Assembly: GCF_030408835.1 (NCBI RefSeq)
Contig: NZ_CP047357.1
Span: 2,170,001 to 2,234,000, forward strand
Length of the DNA stretch: 64,000 bases
Reading direction: 5' to 3'
Source of the DNA: Corynebacterium freneyi
GTDB taxonomy: Bacteria > Actinomycetota > Actinomycetes > Mycobacteriales > Mycobacteriaceae
Shown here: positions 7,914 through 16,723 of the stretch, in pieces
Position numbering within the stretch: position 1 is the first letter of the stretch
How the letters are laid out: each line of letters begins with the position of its first letter
Notes under the pieces: generated by a model
What the model was told of the DNA's origin: nothing
Database searches by the model: none
What the model saw: the letters and a program-made list of their open reading frames with translations, nothing else
Translations under genes and position numbers: made by a program

Positions 7914-9506
7914 ATGAACGCGACCACGACCGACACCGACCGCGCCACCGGCGCGCAGGACATCCGCAATCCCCTGACGCCCGACGTCGTCGAACGGCTG
8001 CTCAAGCGCGCATCCGTCGCGGGCTCGGAAACCCGCACCATCACCTCCCCCTTCACCGGCGAGCCCCTGGCCGACGTGCCCGTCGGCGATGCCGCCGACG
8101 TCGAGCGCGCCTTCGAACGCGCCCGCTTCGCGCAGGCCGCCTGGGCCCGCGTCCCCGTCACCTCGCGGCGCGAGGTCCTCCACCGCTTCCACGACCTGGT
8201 GCTCACCCACCAGGACCAGCTGATGGACATCGTGCAGGCCGAGACCGGCAAGAACCGCGCCTCCGCCTTCGAGGAAGTGCTGCACGTCGCCATCACCGCC
8301 CGCTATTACGGCAACCAGGCCGAGGCGCTGCTCAAGCCCGCCAAGGCCCACGGCGCCCTGCCCGTGCTGTCCGACACCACCGTCCACCACCACCCCAAGG
8401 GCGTCGTCGGCGTGATCAGCCCGTGGAACTACCCCCTGACCCTGGCGATCTCCGACGCCGTCGCCGCGATCATGGCGGGCAACGCCATCGTGCTCAAGCC
8501 GGACTCCACCACCCCGTTCTCGGCGCTGGTGGCCGTCGACATGCTGTACCGCGCCGGGCTGCCCGAGGACGTCGTCCAGGTCGTGCCCGGCCCCGGCTCC
8601 GTCGTCGGCCAGGCGATCGTCGCCAACGCCGACTACCTGATGTTCACCGGCTCCTCCGCCACCGGCAAGGCGCTGGCCCAGCAGTGCGGCGAGCGCCTGA
8701 TCGGTTTTTCGGCGGAGCTCGGCGGCAAGAACCCGCTGATCGTCGCCGAGGACGCCAACGTCAAGGCCGCCGTGGAGGGCGCCCGCATCGCCAGCTTCAC
8801 CAACTCCGGCCACCTGTGCGTTTCCATCGAGCGCATCTACGTCGCCGACGCGGTGTGGGATGAGTTCGTGCCCGCCTTCGCCGACCGCACCAACGCCATG
8901 AGCCTGGGCCCCGGTTACGGCTGGGACGTCGAGATGGGGTCGCTGCAGTCGCAGGGCCAGTTCGACATCGTGCAGAAGATGGTCCACGACGCCGTCGAGG
9001 CGGGCGCCACGGTGCTCGCCGGCGGCCGCGCCCGCCCGGATCTCGGCCCCCTGTTCTACGAGCCGACTGTGCTCACCGACGTCCCCGAGGGCGTCGAGCT
9101 GCTCACCGAGGAGGTCTTCGGCCCGGTCGTGGTGGTCCAGCGCGTCGCCGACGTCGACGAGGCCATCCGCCGCGCCAACGATTCCCGCTACGGCCTCAAC
9201 GCGTCGCTGTGGTGCTCGCCGTCGCGGGCGAAGTCGCTGGCGCCGAAGATCCAGGCCGGTTCGGTGAACGTCAACGATGGTTTCGCCGCGACGTTCGCCT
9301 CCGTCGACGCCCCGATGGGTGGCTTCAAGGAGTCCGGCGTCGGCCGTCGGCAGGCTGCCGAGGGTCTGCTGAAGTACACCGACGCGCAGACGGTCACCGT
9401 CCAGCGGTTGTCGCCGATCGCGCTGCCGATGCTGGAGCGCGAGACCTACGCGAAGGTCTTCACCACCGCACTGAAGCTGGGCAAGAAGTTCGGCGTGCTG
9501 CCATAG
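7914..9506 (+). CDS. gabD2: Succinate-semialdehyde dehydrogenase-type ALDH (GabD2)
   Basis: An NAD(P)-dependent aldehyde dehydrogenase of about 530 residues. Oxyanion residue Asn172 is in SPWNYP, general base Glu268 in SAELGGKNP, and catalytic Cys302 in NSGHLCVS. Overall it resembles the GabD2 succinate-semialdehyde dehydrogenases of actinobacteria, which make succinate from GABA or 2-oxoglutarate breakdown. Substrate assignment is by similarity only. ATG at 7914 is chosen because TATCAT lies 7 nt upstream, a leaderless pattern. A strong terminator follows. Confidence 0.85.
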   Translation: MNATTTDTDRATGAQDIRNPLTPDVVERLLKRASVAGSETRTITSPFTGEPLADVPVGDAADVERAFERARFAQAAWARVPVTSRREVLHRFHDLVLTHQDQLMDIVQAETGKNRASAFEEVLHVAITARYYGNQAEALLKPAKAHGALPVLSDTTVHHHPKGVVGVISPWNYPLTLAISDAVAAIMAGNAIVLKPDSTTPFSALVAVDMLYRAGLPEDVVQVVPGPGSVVGQAIVANADYLMFTGSSATGKALAQQCGERLIGFSAELGGKNPLIVAEDANVKAAVEGARIASFTNSGHLCVSIERIYVADAVWDEFVPAFADRTNAMSLGPGYGWDVEMGSLQSQGQFDIVQKMVHDAVEAGATVLAGGRARPDLGPLFYEPTVLTDVPEGVELLTEEVFGPVVVVQRVADVDEAIRRANDSRYGLNASLWCSPSRAKSLAPKIQAGSVNVNDGFAATFASVDAPMGGFKESGVGRRQAAEGLLKYTDAQTVTVQRLSPIALPMLERETYAKVFTTALKLGKKFGVLP

Positions 9507-9550
9507 GAAGCGCCCGCCAAGCAGCCCCGCGCACTGACGCCCCCCCCCCC

Positions 9551-9586
9551 CCCCGGGCCGGTGATCATTCATCGGCCCGGGGTTTT
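9551..9586 (+). terminator. Intrinsic terminator of gabD2
   Basis: CCCCGGGCCG at 9551-9560 pairs with CGGCCCGGGG at 9573-9582, followed by TTTT. The left arm is embedded in an unusual run of 15 C residues (9540-9554). Confidence 0.85.
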
Positions 9587-9589
9587 CCC

Positions 9590-9677
9590 AACGGTGCCCC
9601 CGGCGAGACTCGAACTCGCAACTCGCGGATTTTAAGTCCGCTGCCTCTGCCAATTGGGCCACGGGGGCTTGACGACG
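9590..9677. repeat. Left copy of an 88-bp perfect direct repeat
   Basis: Identical to 16604-16691 over 88 bp. It holds the complete tRNA gene plus GACGACG beyond its end. Beyond the perfect part, homology fades through the next 35 bp or so, both sides still sharing CGCGGGCCGTCGCAAAGC. Confidence 0.95.
9595..9668 (-). tRNA. tRNA-Leu(TAA), left copy, short variable loop
   Basis: A 74-nt cloverleaf. Acceptor GCCCCCG pairs with CGGGGGC. The D arm contains TTGG, the anticodon stem GCGGA/TCCGC encloses CTTAAAA with anticodon TAA, and the T arm is GCGAG-TTCGAGT-CTCGC. CCA is not encoded. The variable loop is only about 5 nt (GAGTT), whereas bacterial tRNA-Leu normally has a long class II arm. Leu identity rests on the anticodon. 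Confidence 0.9.
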
Positions 9678-9761
9678 TCCCACGACCAGCGCGGGCCGTC
9701 GCAAAGCACAAAAAGGCCGCCGCAGAGAACATCACCGTCATAACCGCATAACGCAACCTCC

Positions 9762-11417
9762 TCATTCCACGCGCACGACGGAGCCACGGTAGGCGGCAGG
9801 CCCGATCCCGTGAAAGCTGGAAAACGCACGCGAGAAAGCCGAAGTCTGCGAGTATCCCAGGTCGATCGCAATGCGCCGTAATGGCATACCCTTAGCTATT
9901 TTCGCCTTGGCCAACGTCATTCGCCGGATCATTGCCCATTCGGAATACCGAACGCCCGTAGCCTGCTGGAACCACTCACTCGTGGCGGAGGCGGAAACGC
10001 CCGTAAGGCGGGCGACCTCCGCCAGGGACGCCGTGGCCCAGCGCGCGTCGGCGATGTCCACCAGCCATTCGGCTGACAGCGATGTGTCCGGATCTCGTTG
10101 GCGTCCAGCCAGGACATCCGATTGCACACGCCGTTTCGCACCGCGCGGGGCGCCCTCCCACCGAGTTATGCCCCCGACGATGTCAAGGACGCTGACCGCC
10201 CACCCACCTTTCGGCTTGAGCTGCGTATACGAGGAAACGACCCGATGCAGCAGAATCTCCTCCCACTCCGCATCCGTAGGCACCGAAAAGGCCACTCGCG
10301 GCGGCTGCCCGACGATCCCAGCCGGGATATACCCCAGCGGCAAAGCCAGGGCACCGGCATCGACGGCCACCTCCACCGGCGATCCGGCAGGCAACACGGC
10401 GACGTCACCCCTTTTCAAGCCAAGCGTTTTTCCCGCGATCCGCACCGTTGCTGTACCCCGGAACATCCACAACACAACGTGAGCACCATTGATCCGCACG
10501 CCGGTGTGTCCAAGCGGAATGGCGGGCACCCCCACACTCGACAGACAATTCTCAGCGCGATTCACCACTTTCTCACGTGTAACGACGGGTTGCTCGCGAC
10601 CGGACCGTTCCGGACGGAACGCGCTGGGCGGCATGCCGAACCTCAAGCGGAATGCCTTCGATAGCGCCCCAGGCCCGGAATACCCGACACGATGAGCTGT
10701 CCACCCGACCTCCTTGCCCAGGCGCAAGAATTCAGAAGCAGTCTGCAACCGGGCTTCCGCTCTCCACGCAGACGGAGACATCCCCGTTTCGTCCAAGAAG
10801 CGCCGGTGGAGGGTGCGCTCGCTTATGCCCCTCGCCCTCGCAAGTTCATGCAACGGGGGACAACCGGCCAAATCCGCCATCACCGCTTCGGCGACGGCAC
10901 GGGCCTGTGGACTATGCGGCAGAGGAAGCGTCAGACGGTCGGGGGAACTCCTCGGTTCCGGAAGCTCCGGCTGCCCGTCTCGTCGACGGACAGATTCGCC
11001 AGGGGGCACCGCGCGTTCGACCGCCCCCAACAGCGCGTCGCTGAAACCATGGTGCCCGGCGGCCAACTGCAGATACCCGAGGTTCATCGCGAACTCGTAG
11101 ATGAGCCTGTCCGTCATCGCTTCCGGCACATTCAGGACTTGCAGTGGTGCCGCCGCAACGGGGGACTCGCCGGCGGTGCGCAGTTCAACTGGGATGACCA
11201 CCGAGCCCCGCGAAACCTCAATACCAAGGGATTGTCCGCGGGCGACAAGTGCGGCTGCCCCGGCGTGGACGCGAACGCGGTTCCCATTTGCGCGGACATC
11301 GGCCTGCCCGGTGCGCACCCACACCAACATCGGATGGTGGCAAACCCGTCTGGCCAGCGTTTGAGCGGGCACACCGATTCTTCGAATGCGATCCACGTCC
11401 CCGACCTCGAGCGTCAC
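9762..11417 (-). CDS. Tandem double AraC-family regulator
   Basis: A 551-residue protein made of two complete AraC-type units in series. Unit 1 has a cupin-like sensor (about 20-90) and a two-HTH DNA-binding domain (about 185-268, with GISERTLHRRF and VGYSGPGALSKAF). Unit 2 repeats this: sensor about 300-370, DNA-binding domain about 460-545 with LGYSQTSAFSRAF. It is divergent from the siderophore-binding protein gene and is the obvious local regulator, by analogy with siderophore-sensing AraC proteins such as YbtA or Btr. GTG at 11417 has a GGAG site. Single AraC proteins are usually about 300 residues, so the fusion is unusual. Confidence 0.85.
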   Translation of the reverse strand: MTLEVGDVDRIRRIGVPAQTLARRVCHHPMLVWVRTGQADVRANGNRVRVHAGAAALVARGQSLGIEVSRGSVVIPVELRTAGESPVAAAPLQVLNVPEAMTDRLIYEFAMNLGYLQLAAGHHGFSDALLGAVERAVPPGESVRRRDGQPELPEPRSSPDRLTLPLPHSPQARAVAEAVMADLAGCPPLHELARARGISERTLHRRFLDETGMSPSAWRAEARLQTASEFLRLGKEVGWTAHRVGYSGPGALSKAFRLRFGMPPSAFRPERSGREQPVVTREKVVNRAENCLSSVGVPAIPLGHTGVRINGAHVVLWMFRGTATVRIAGKTLGLKRGDVAVLPAGSPVEVAVDAGALALPLGYIPAGIVGQPPRVAFSVPTDAEWEEILLHRVVSSYTQLKPKGGWAVSVLDIVGGITRWEGAPRGAKRRVQSDVLAGRQRDPDTSLSAEWLVDIADARWATASLAEVARLTGVSASATSEWFQQATGVRYSEWAMIRRMTLAKAKIAKGMPLRRIAIDLGYSQTSAFSRAFSSFHGIGPAAYRGSVVRVE

Positions 11418-11468
11418 CTATTTCTCCGTCCTCCCACCACGCAGCACCACTGTCATCCAAATGGCAAC

Positions 11469-11504
11469 TCAGGATAACTTAATCAGATAAGGACACCCTA
11501 CACT
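11469..11504 (+). promoter_or_regulatory. Putative promoter and weak DtxR-like box of the uptake operon
   Basis: TCAGGATAACTTAATCAGA at 11469-11487 agrees at 12 of 19 positions with the DtxR consensus TTAGGTTAGSCTAACCTAA. TACACT at 11499-11504 could be the -10 box, which would put the site over the -35 region. It lies between the divergent AraC gene and the lipoprotein gene. Confidence 0.35.
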
Positions 11505-11579
11505 GGCGAAATCGCGGGGTTCAATGTCTGCCCCAGGCACTTGACCCCGTGTTTTTCCGCTACGACCAGGAAAGGCCCC

Positions 11580-12581
11580 ATGTCTATTCCCCTCATCAGG
11601 CTTGCCGTCGCCGCAACGACGGCCGCTGCGCTTCTGCTCAGCGGTTGCACCACTGAGTCCGACAGCACCGAAACCCCAAACAGTGCAGCAGCGGACGCAG
11701 CCACCGGCGAATGGCCACGCACCTTCGACCACGAAGCGGGTTCCGTCACCCTCGAGTCTCAACCCATGCGGATCGTCTCCACTTCCCCCTCGATTACGGG
11801 GTCACTGTTGGCCATCGATGCGCCAGTGATCGCAACCGGCACCCCGCCGAAGACGATGCTCACCGACGACAACGGCTTCTTCGTCCAATGGGCGGACGTT
11901 GCCGTCGAACGAGGCGTGGAAGTCGCGTACTCAAATTTCGATGTCGACCTCGACGCCATCGATGCCCTGGAACCGGACCTGATCATCGGCTCCTCCAGCG
12001 GCGGCGACGCCACCATCGATGAGTTCGACCAACTGTCGGACATCGCGCCCACGGTCATGCTCAACTACGGTCAGCCGTCCTGGCAGGATCTGACCACCAT
12101 GCTCGGCGAGCTCACTGGCCGCGAAGAGGAAGCCACCGCCGTCATCGACGAGTTCGCTTCCTGGGTCGGGGAACAATCAGGACGTGTGGCCCCGCCAGCC
12201 AAGCCCGTGACCGTCATGTCCTACCTCGGTGCGGAAGGAGCGTGGGTCTTGGACCAAGACAGCGCTCAGGCCCAACTCCTCCAGGAACTCGGCTTTACCT
12301 ACGCGGACCTCCCGGAACGACTTGGCGATGGTGGACCAAACGGGGTCACTGTGGTGACCCAGGAGAACATCCCGGACGTGTTGGCCGACAGCGGCGCGGT
12401 GTTCCTGCTGCCCAGCGGTGGGCCGGTGGCGGTCAAGGATTTCACCGGCAATCCGCTGTTCGCCGGCATCCCGGCGGTGAAGGAAGAACAGGTTTACTCA
12501 CTGGGCGATCATTCGTTCCGCCTGGACTACTACAGCGCCAAACTCACCGTCTCTCACATCGTGGACTTGTTCGCCCGATGA
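11580..12581 (+). CDS. Ferric-siderophore-binding lipoprotein (FepB/FecB type)
   Basis: Extracytoplasmic substrate-binding protein of a siderophore ABC importer. The 333-residue precursor has a lipoprotein signal with lipobox LLLSGC, Cys at residue 23, and a Ser/Thr-rich linker. The class III binding fold follows, with two lobes joined by a helix (RIVSTSPSITGSLLAID, later DLIIGSSSGG). ATG at 11580 has AGGAAAGG upstream. It is the first gene of a coupled operon, its stop overlapping the next start by 4 nt. The ligand cannot be told from sequence. Confidence 0.88.
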   Translation: MSIPLIRLAVAATTAAALLLSGCTTESDSTETPNSAAADAATGEWPRTFDHEAGSVTLESQPMRIVSTSPSITGSLLAIDAPVIATGTPPKTMLTDDNGFFVQWADVAVERGVEVAYSNFDVDLDAIDALEPDLIIGSSSGGDATIDEFDQLSDIAPTVMLNYGQPSWQDLTTMLGELTGREEEATAVIDEFASWVGEQSGRVAPPAKPVTVMSYLGAEGAWVLDQDSAQAQLLQELGFTYADLPERLGDGGPNGVTVVTQENIPDVLADSGAVFLLPSGGPVAVKDFTGNPLFAGIPAVKEEQVYSLGDHSFRLDYYSAKLTVSHIVDLFAR

Positions 12582-13630
12582 GCCAGCGCAGCTGCCCGCA
12601 AGCGATGCGATCCGCCGCCCCAGTGACGGACATGCGGGCCCGGAACAAGCTCATGGTGGGCATCGCCGCAGTTGTTTTCACCGTCGCCGCAGTCATGAGC
12701 CTGTGGTTCGGGTCCAACGGCATCGCACCCGGCACGGTGGTCGGCGCACTATTCGCCTTTGACCCAGCTGATTCGGAGCATTTGATCATCGTAGAGTCCA
12801 GAGTGCCGCGCCTCGTACTTGGCATTGCGGTTGGCCTCGCGCTCGGGATGGCCGGAGGGGTGATGCAGTCACTCACCCGCAATCCCCTGGCTGACCCTGG
12901 TGTCTTCGGAATCAACTCGGGCGCCGCCGCCGCCGTCGTCGCCGCGATCACCTGGTTCGGCGCAACCTCGGTATCCCAGTACATCTGGTTTGCTTTCGGT
13001 GGCGCGACCATTGCCGCAGCCGTGGTGTTCACCGTCGGTGCCGCGCACCGCGAATCCGCATCGTCGGGCCGCCTCGTTTTGGCGGGAGCGGCATTCTCCA
13101 TGTCCGCCGGGTCGCTTACGGCGATGTTGCTCCTCGGCAACGACCACACATTCCAGCAATTCCGATTCTGGACGGTCGGTTCATTGCAGGGACGGGACAT
13201 GGAGGTGGTGTTCACCATCACCCCCTTCATCGTGGCGGGCGCCCTATTGGCGCTGGCGCTGGCGGGCCCTCTCAACGCGCTGTCCTTGGACGACGATTCC
13301 GCCCGCAGCGTGGGCGCGAGCCTTCCGCTGATCCGCTGTGCGGCGGGCTTGTCCGTGATACTTCTTGCGGGCGCTGCAACGGCGGCCGCCGGGCCGATCG
13401 CCTTCATCGGGCTGGCGGCACCGCACATCGTTCGCGCGGTCCTGGGACCGGACAATCGACGAGTGCTGCCCGGCATCGCCATCGCAGCTCCAATCCTGCT
13501 CGTCGTCACCGATGCGATCGGAAAGATCGCCGCAGCCCCACAAGATCTGCAGACGGGCATCGCCACCGCGCTTTTCGGCGGGCCTCTGTTAATCGCACTT
13601 GTGCGCTCGTCGGCGGTGATCCGGTCATGA
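12578..13630 (+). CDS. Siderophore ABC permease 1 (FecCD family)
   Basis: A 350-residue integral membrane protein of the BtuC/FecCD family, one half of the import channel. Family motifs include RVPRLVLGIAVGLALGMAGGVMQSLTRNPLADP and, near the C-terminal third, GPIAFIGLAAPHIVRAVLG, the ATPase-contact region. About ten hydrophobic segments are present. The ATG overlaps the lipoprotein stop as ATGA, and its own stop overlaps the next ATG the same way, so translation is coupled. FepD-like by position. Confidence 0.9.
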   Translation: MSQRSCPQAMRSAAPVTDMRARNKLMVGIAAVVFTVAAVMSLWFGSNGIAPGTVVGALFAFDPADSEHLIIVESRVPRLVLGIAVGLALGMAGGVMQSLTRNPLADPGVFGINSGAAAAVVAAITWFGATSVSQYIWFAFGGATIAAAVVFTVGAAHRESASSGRLVLAGAAFSMSAGSLTAMLLLGNDHTFQQFRFWTVGSLQGRDMEVVFTITPFIVAGALLALALAGPLNALSLDDDSARSVGASLPLIRCAAGLSVILLAGAATAAAGPIAFIGLAAPHIVRAVLGPDNRRVLPGIAIAAPILLVVTDAIGKIAAAPQDLQTGIATALFGGPLLIALVRSSAVIRS

Positions 13631-14649
13631 ACACCGCAGTTGTCCGGAGGCCCACCCGACTGGTCCACCCCCGTTTGCCACGACCGTTCGTTCTCGGTGC
13701 CATCACCGTCGCATTCATCGCAGTCATCGGTTACGCGCAGTTGACGCTGGGCAAAATCGACCTATCGCCGGGTGAAACGTGGCACGCCATTTTTGGCCAG
13801 GGTGAGCCGCGGGCAGTCCGGTCAGTACAATCCCGCAGGCTCCCGCGTCTGATTACGGGATTATGCGTCGGAGCCGCACTGGGCGTGTCCGGGGCGGCGT
13901 TCCAGTCAATTTCGCGCAATCCGCTGGGTTCGCCGGACATCATCGGGTTCACCGCTGGCGCGGCGACGGCCGCGACTGCGCAGATCCTCTTCTTTGGTGG
14001 AGGAGTCTCTGCCACCGCAGCCGCGGCATTACTAGGCGGCATTGCCACAGCCGCAGCCATCTATGTCCTGGCCCTGCGGGGCAGGCAAGTCGGCGGTCCC
14101 CGGCTGATCCTGGTGGGCATCGGGGTCGCCGCTACACTCGCGGCGATCACCGATGTCTTGATCGTCCGCGCGGATGTCCACGACACAGCCCTAGTCCAGC
14201 AGTGGAACGCAGGATCTCTCAGCGGACGAGGCTGGCCCCATGCGCTTGCAGCACTGGCCACGGTGGCCATCCTGGTGCCTTTCATGGCTGTTATCGCCCG
14301 GCGGCTGTCTCTGATGGAAATGGGGGACGACACCGCCGTTGGGCTGGGCGTCGCAGTCGAACGTGACCGGCTCGCCGGCATCGCGGTCGGCGTATTGCTC
14401 ATCGGTGCCGCCACGGGGCTCACCGGACCGATCGCCTTTATTGCGCTGGCCGCACCACACATCGCACGCTTCGCTGTTCGCGGGCCCGGAGTTCCGGTAT
14501 TCGGATCCATGCTCGTTGGTGCCGTGCTGCTGGCCGGCGCCGATGTCGTTTCCCAATTCGCGGATATGGGCGTGCGCACCCCCGTGGGACTGGTCACCGG
14601 GTTCCTGGGCGGCATCTATTTGATGGGGCTGGTAACCCGCTTGCCGTGA
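13627..14649 (+). CDS. Siderophore ABC permease 2 (FecCD family)
   Basis: A 340-residue second FecCD-type permease, presumably forming the heterodimeric channel with the preceding gene. It has SRRLPRLITGLCVGAALG, ISRNPLGSPDIIGFTAG, and GPIAFIALAAPHIARFAVRG for ATPase coupling. FepG-like by position and by the GSPDIIGFT motif. It overlaps the genes on both sides by 4 nt. Confidence 0.9.
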   Translation: MNTAVVRRPTRLVHPRLPRPFVLGAITVAFIAVIGYAQLTLGKIDLSPGETWHAIFGQGEPRAVRSVQSRRLPRLITGLCVGAALGVSGAAFQSISRNPLGSPDIIGFTAGAATAATAQILFFGGGVSATAAAALLGGIATAAAIYVLALRGRQVGGPRLILVGIGVAATLAAITDVLIVRADVHDTALVQQWNAGSLSGRGWPHALAALATVAILVPFMAVIARRLSLMEMGDDTAVGLGVAVERDRLAGIAVGVLLIGAATGLTGPIAFIALAAPHIARFAVRGPGVPVFGSMLVGAVLLAGADVVSQFADMGVRTPVGLVTGFLGGIYLMGLVTRLP

Positions 14650-14753
14650 CAACCGCGCCACAGGCGGACCGCCGTCATCCCCCCCTCTCAACCAACACTC
14701 AACCACCACGATTTCGGGCAGCACTGCACCTGATCACGAGAAAGGAGACCACC

Positions 14754-15647
14754 GTGGGAAAGGAAACCGCCTTGCGAAAGGGGACACCCACGCCGCCAGA
14801 TCCGGGGGCGCGACCCGCGCCTGAGCTGCGGTGCACCGCCATGACGCTAGGCTACGCGGCTGCGCCCATCTTCTCCGACTTGTCCCTGAGCATTCCGCCC
14901 GATGGGTTCACCGTCATCATCGGACCCAATGGCAGCGGAAAGTCCACCCTGTTGCGCGCGCTGGCACGCATGTTGCGCCCAGCACATGGCACCGTGATCC
15001 TCGACGGCACCGACATCCTGTCAATGCCGACGAAGGCCGTCGCCCGTCGCCTCGGACTCCTGCCCCAATCCCCCTCTGCTCCACCGATGATCACCGTATG
15101 GGACCTTGTGCGCCGCGGACGTTTTCCACATCAAGGCATAATGGGCGGAACGTCGCGCGCCGACCGCGAGGCCGTCGCAGCGGCACTGGACGAGGTCGGG
15201 CTGGCAGACCTGGCGCACCGCCCCGTCGACGAACTCTCGGGTGGGCAGCGCCAGCGCGCATGGATCGCCATGTTACTCGCGCAACAAACGCCGATCATCC
15301 TGTTGGACGAACCGACCACGTATCTCGACATTGCCCACCAGCTGGGCGTACTCGACTTATGTTCCCGACTCCATGACTCCGGGCGGACGATGGTCGCGGT
15401 TCTGCATGACCTGAATCTGGCCGCTCGATATGCGACGCACGTCATCGTGGTTGCCGATGGTCGAATCGCATCTTCGGGTCCCCCTGAAGAAGTGATCACC
15501 AAACCGATGTTGCAAGAAGTCTTCGGTCTTCAGGCCGCAGTCACGCCCGACCCGTGGAATGGCCGCCCTTTGGTAATTCCCCGGGACTCCCGTTCGTACG
15601 TCCCCGTCGCCGCAGCGGCCACGCGCATAACCACCACCGACGTTTGA
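14754..15647 (+). CDS. Siderophore ABC transporter ATPase (FepC/FecE type)
   Basis: Energises siderophore import. It shows Walker A GPNGSGKST, signature LSGGQRQR, Walker B IILLDEPTTYLD and the H-loop VLHDLNLAARYA. There are two possible starts. GTG at 14646 overlaps the permease stop (GTGA) and adds 36 unconserved residues. GTG at 14754 has a strong AAAGGAG site 6 nt upstream and gives 297 residues, the family size, so it is chosen. The C-terminal extension after about residue 265 is low-complexity. Confidence 0.9.
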   Translation: MGKETALRKGTPTPPDPGARPAPELRCTAMTLGYAAAPIFSDLSLSIPPDGFTVIIGPNGSGKSTLLRALARMLRPAHGTVILDGTDILSMPTKAVARRLGLLPQSPSAPPMITVWDLVRRGRFPHQGIMGGTSRADREAVAAALDEVGLADLAHRPVDELSGGQRQRAWIAMLLAQQTPIILLDEPTTYLDIAHQLGVLDLCSRLHDSGRTMVAVLHDLNLAARYATHVIVVADGRIASSGPPEEVITKPMLQEVFGLQAAVTPDPWNGRPLVIPRDSRSYVPVAAAATRITTTDV

Positions 15648-15734
15648 GCGGAAGCACCGACCTCCGCAGCAAACACCGCCGCTCCCCCACGAACCACAGC
15701 GGCTACCCGAACAGATTGAAAGAGATAGAGGAAC

Positions 15735-16580
15735 ATGACTTCACACGATCGGCCAACCCCCGTTCGTCTCGACAACGCCGCCGACCATGACCGGGACATC
15801 AAGGAGTACCGGGCGACGATCACGTCGGTGACCCGCCCATCGCCCTCGATTCTGCGCATCGCTGCCCACCTGCCGGGCAGCCAAGCAGTTCCGGAATGGT
15901 CCCTGCCCAACGTCGCGATCCGCTTTTACCTGGACGAACGCTACGACCGGCACACCCGCGTGTACACCGTCCGCGAGTATGACGCCGACTCTGAAGAGGC
16001 CATCATCGATGTCGTGCAGCATGGGACCGAAAGTCCGATGATGCGCTGGTCCCGCGACGTGGCCGCCGGTGACGTGCTAGTGCTCACTGGCCCGCGCCCT
16101 CATGCGGTGGTGCCGCGGCCCAAGTCTCGGCGGGTGGTGCTTTTCGCGGACGACACGGCGATCCCGGCACTGGCAGCGCTCCTCGACCAGTGGCCGGCGG
16201 GCTACTGGGGGACGGCGTGGGCCTGCACGTCCGATCTTGCGGCGGTCGCGGAGCTCCATCGGCCAGCGGGCGTCGAGATCATCCATCTCGATCCTGCCCA
16301 CTCGCCCGATGCGGCGCCGTTGGCGTCGGCGGCTCTCGGTCTCGCCGATCCTCGCGGGCTGGGGGTGTGGGCAGCTGGAGAGCGCGACGAAATACGAACC
16401 ATCCGCCGGCATTTCCGCCGCACTGTGGGTCTGCCGAAAGAGGATGTCGCGGTGTTCGGCTACTGGAAGCGCGGGGTTTCCAACACGGATATCGACCGAC
16501 ATCGCAAAGAGGTCTACGAACGGCTCGCCGCAGAAGGCCGCGGCATGGAGTCCGTCGACGACCTATCGTTGCCGATCTGA
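15735..16580 (+). CDS. Siderophore-interacting protein (ViuB-like ferric reductase)
   Basis: An NAD(P)H/FAD-dependent reductase that releases iron from imported ferric siderophores in the cytoplasm. The 281 residues have the SIP family order: an FAD-binding barrel containing HTRVYTVREYD (RxYT flavin motif) and GPRPHAVVPRP, then an NAD(P)-binding domain with LFADDTAIPAL and a C-terminal VFGYWKRG motif. An 87-bp gap separates it from the ATPase gene. It is the last gene of the island before the right tRNA copy. Confidence 0.9.
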   Translation: MTSHDRPTPVRLDNAADHDRDIKEYRATITSVTRPSPSILRIAAHLPGSQAVPEWSLPNVAIRFYLDERYDRHTRVYTVREYDADSEEAIIDVVQHGTESPMMRWSRDVAAGDVLVLTGPRPHAVVPRPKSRRVVLFADDTAIPALAALLDQWPAGYWGTAWACTSDLAAVAELHRPAGVEIIHLDPAHSPDAAPLASAALGLADPRGLGVWAAGERDEIRTIRRHFRRTVGLPKEDVAVFGYWKRGVSNTDIDRHRKEVYERLAAEGRGMESVDDLSLPI

Positions 16581-16603
16581 ATCCGCTGCAGATCATGCCC
16601 CGA

Positions 16604-16691
16604 AACGGTGCCCCCGGCGAGACTCGAACTCGCAACTCGCGGATTTTAAGTCCGCTGCCTCTGCCAATTGGGCCACGGGGGCTTGACGACG
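16604..16691. repeat. Right copy of the 88-bp perfect direct repeat
   Basis: Identical to 9590-9677, start to start 7014 bp apart. It contains the second full tRNA gene. Confidence 0.95.
16609..16682 (-). tRNA. tRNA-Leu(TAA), right copy
   Basis: The same 74 nt as 9595-9668, including the short variable loop and anticodon TAA. The following GACGACG is shared too. Its neighbour ppx lies on the backbone, so this may be the copy at the ancestral position, but neither copy can be named as original from sequence alone. Confidence 0.9.
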
Positions 16692-16723
16692 ACCCACGCA
16701 CCACGCGGGCCGTCGCAAAGCAA

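Larger units (their letters stand above)
9590..16691. mobile_element. tRNA-bounded siderophore uptake island
   Basis: A roughly 7-kb segment bounded by two perfect 88-bp repeats that each contain a whole tRNA gene. It carries only iron-siderophore genes: a double AraC regulator, binding lipoprotein, two permeases, ATPase and siderophore-interacting protein. No integrase or transposase is present. Insertion or duplication by homologous recombination between tRNA copies is the simplest explanation; this is inference. Confidence 0.65.

Noticed and set aside
9540..9554. Run of 15 C residues after gabD2 as a phase-variable tract
   Set aside because: It lies after the stop codon and forms the left arm of the terminator, so no reading frame depends on it; its exact length may be unreliable.
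7908..9704. Long minus-strand frame of about 598 codons opposite gabD2
   Set aside because: It is a shadow of the dehydrogenase gene, runs across the tRNA, and has no recognisable motif.
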